DNA from: Acanthochromis polyacanthus | Taxonomy: Eukaryota; Chordata; Actinopteri; Pomacentridae | Assembly: GCF_021347895.1 (NCBI RefSeq) | Contig: NC_067134.1 | Span: 25,506,347-25,570,346, forward strand | DNA: 64,000 nucleotides | Direction of reading: 5' to 3' | Shown here: one piece after another, positions 62,867 to 64,000 of the stretch | How positions within the stretch are numbered: position 1 is the stretch's first letter | Layout: the number at the start of each line of letters is the position of its first letter | The notes under the pieces: model-generated | Told to the model about the DNA's origin: nothing | What the model saw: the letters and a program-made list of their open reading frames with translations, nothing else | The model's database searches: none | Made by a program: the position numbers and the translations under genes

Positions 62867-62942
62867 TGACCAGATTCTGTCAATCACCCCAAAAACACAA
62901 GAACACGTGGACATCTTGAGGAACATATCCACACAGTATGAG
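62867..62942 (+). CDS. cpb2: cpb2 exon 2 (propeptide)
   Basis: Acceptor ttattcag, then one base completing a split codon and 25 codons, [20 protein letters not shown] and STQYE. Donor gtagaa. Confidence 0.92.
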
Positions 62943-64000
62943 GTAGAATGAGGTTTTTCTTCACCGGTTGCATACCTCTGTGTTTTGTTTTTTCCCTTCT
63001 GTGAATCGTCACCTGATTTATTCTCTCCCAGACAGCCTTATGGCAGCCTGTTTCACCTCAATACATCAAAGAAGAGACTCAGGTCCACCTCTTTGTTCCT
63101 GCAAACAGCTCAGAGACGGTCAAGGATCTGCTTCAGAGACACGCAGTAACACATGAGTATGTCCAAACGCTCACTGAATGTCTCATAGTTCATTCTGAGT
63201 GAATAATCTGAGCTGTTTGTTTCAGGGTGTTGCTGGCCAACGCTAACGAGCTGATCGAAATGCAGACGAGGAATGACTCCACTGACCCACGAAGCGGCTC
63301 AACTTTCTACGAGAGATATCACAGTCTGGAGGATGTAGGTTTTTCGAATTTTGGTGGCACTCTTCCACAATTAATTCAACTTTACAGTCATTTTTAGGGC
63401 CACAATCAGCAATATTTTAGTAGAAATCAGACACATGAAGCTTCAGTTACAGGATTAGTGCTTTGTAAGGTATAAATGCAAAGTATTTTATGACACTTGA
63501 CAGTTTACAAAGACTCTATCTCCACTGTCAGATCTATTATTGGATAAATAGAACCGCTCACGACAACCCCAACAGGGTGAAAATCATTCTTGTTGGCTCT
63601 TCATATGAGAAGCGACCACTCTATGCTCTGAAGGTAAAGCTTTATCTCTCTTTTTAAGGTGTAATGAAGTTTTATGATCTTTTCCTGGCAAATTAAACTA
63701 CATTATTTGTTACGTTTGAAGCATTTTAAGTTGAAAAATGTTTTGAAATGTGTCAAAATTGAATATATGATGATTGTTTGACTTCTTTTCCCTCAGTTGT
63801 CTTTCAATAACAGGACCAATAAGAAAGCGATGTGGATCGACTGTGGGATTCACGCCAGGGAGTGGGTGTCTCCTGCTTTCTGCTTATGGTTTGTTCACTA
63901 TGTGAGTACAGTTGGTCTGTGCGGTGCTGTTTTTGTGATTTTTTTTTTTTTTTTTTTAAATTGTCAGAGCACTTAACTCATCTATTTGCTTTTTCTCTCC
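62867..64000 (+). CDS. cpb2: cpb2, carboxypeptidase B2 (TAFI), 5' part only, runs off the window
   Basis: CPB2 is a plasma zinc carboxypeptidase of the M14 family, secreted by liver as a zymogen. Once activated by thrombin/thrombomodulin or plasmin it trims C-terminal Lys/Arg from fibrin and slows clot lysis. Visible exons are 62867-62942, 63032-63156, 63226-63334, 63532-63633 and 63797-63901, with consistent phases. They encode the propeptide ([30 protein letters not shown]), an activation site that probably follows the arginine in [15 protein letters not shown], and the start of the catalytic domain with zinc ligands in [25 protein letters not shown] is closer to human CPB2 ([20 protein letters not shown]) than to pancreatic CPB1. 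The signal-peptide exon lies upstream, unlocated; the rest of the enzyme lies beyond 64000. Confidence 0.94.
63032..63156 (+). CDS. cpb2: cpb2 exon 3 (propeptide)
   Basis: [20 protein letters not shown] and [20 protein letters not shown]. Acceptor ctctcccag, donor gtatgt, two bases carried over. NSS is a potential N-glycosylation site. Confidence 0.93.
63226..63334 (+). CDS. cpb2: cpb2 exon 4 (propeptide end, activation site)
   Basis: [20 protein letters not shown] then [16 protein letters not shown]. The arginine before SGS aligns with the human activation arginine before ASAS. Confidence 0.94.
63532..63633 (+). CDS. cpb2: cpb2 exon 5 (catalytic domain)
   Basis: [20 protein letters not shown] and [14 protein letters not shown], 34 codons in phase 0. 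Donor gtaaag. Confidence 0.95.
63797..63901 (+). CDS. cpb2: cpb2 exon 6 (zinc-binding motif)
   Basis: [20 protein letters not shown] then [15 protein letters not shown]. HAxxE-type zinc ligands are intact. Donor gtgagt at 63902. The next exon lies outside the window. Confidence 0.96.

Overview
The window is vertebrate nuclear DNA, almost certainly from a ray-finned (teleost) fish. Coding sequence is split into short exons with GT/AG borders. The intergenic and intronic DNA is packed with fish-type DNA transposons (Tc1, hAT, Tigger/pogo-like, TTAA-flanked elements), CA/TG/TA microsatellites and minisatellites. No bacterial-style operons, CRISPR arrays or phage genes were seen. All exon borders were read by eye from splice signals, reading-frame phase and similarity to vertebrate proteins as I remember them.

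Layout. Positions 1-24,764 hold no coding exon I can support. They contain repeats, a 101-bp CA tract, an 83-bp minisatellite in two blocks, and a Tc1 transposon at 15.2-18.3 kb that carries a nested hAT element, which itself carries a piece of 28S ribosomal DNA. Positions 24,765-44,900 (+) encode raph1 (lamellipodin), an adaptor linking Ras-family GTPases and phosphoinositides to Ena/VASP and actin. The exon chain is complete from start to stop, with two in-frame cassette-like exons and a possible alternative first exon. Positions 49,194-52,055 (-) encode spp2 (secreted phosphoprotein 24, cystatin-like) in six exons. A near-intact 1.63-kb Tc1 transposon lies at 52,263-53,896. Positions 55,370-60,179 (-) encode alg11 (ER mannosyltransferase of N-glycan precursor assembly) in five exons. 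From 62,867 to the right edge (+) is the 5' part of cpb2 (carboxypeptidase B2/TAFI). Its signal-peptide exon was not found and its 3' part lies outside the window.

The four genes do not form a pathway. raph1 acts at the leading edge of cells and alg11 at the ER membrane, while spp2 and cpb2 encode secreted, probably liver-made plasma or matrix proteins. The most unusual content is in the repeats: the rDNA-carrying hAT inside Tc1, a composite transposon present three times with the same internal TTAA element, palindromes whose two arms changed together, and a hAT family that carries its own minisatellite. Near the first coding exon of raph1 are a perfect 14-bp RFX X-box palindrome and a CTCF-core match.
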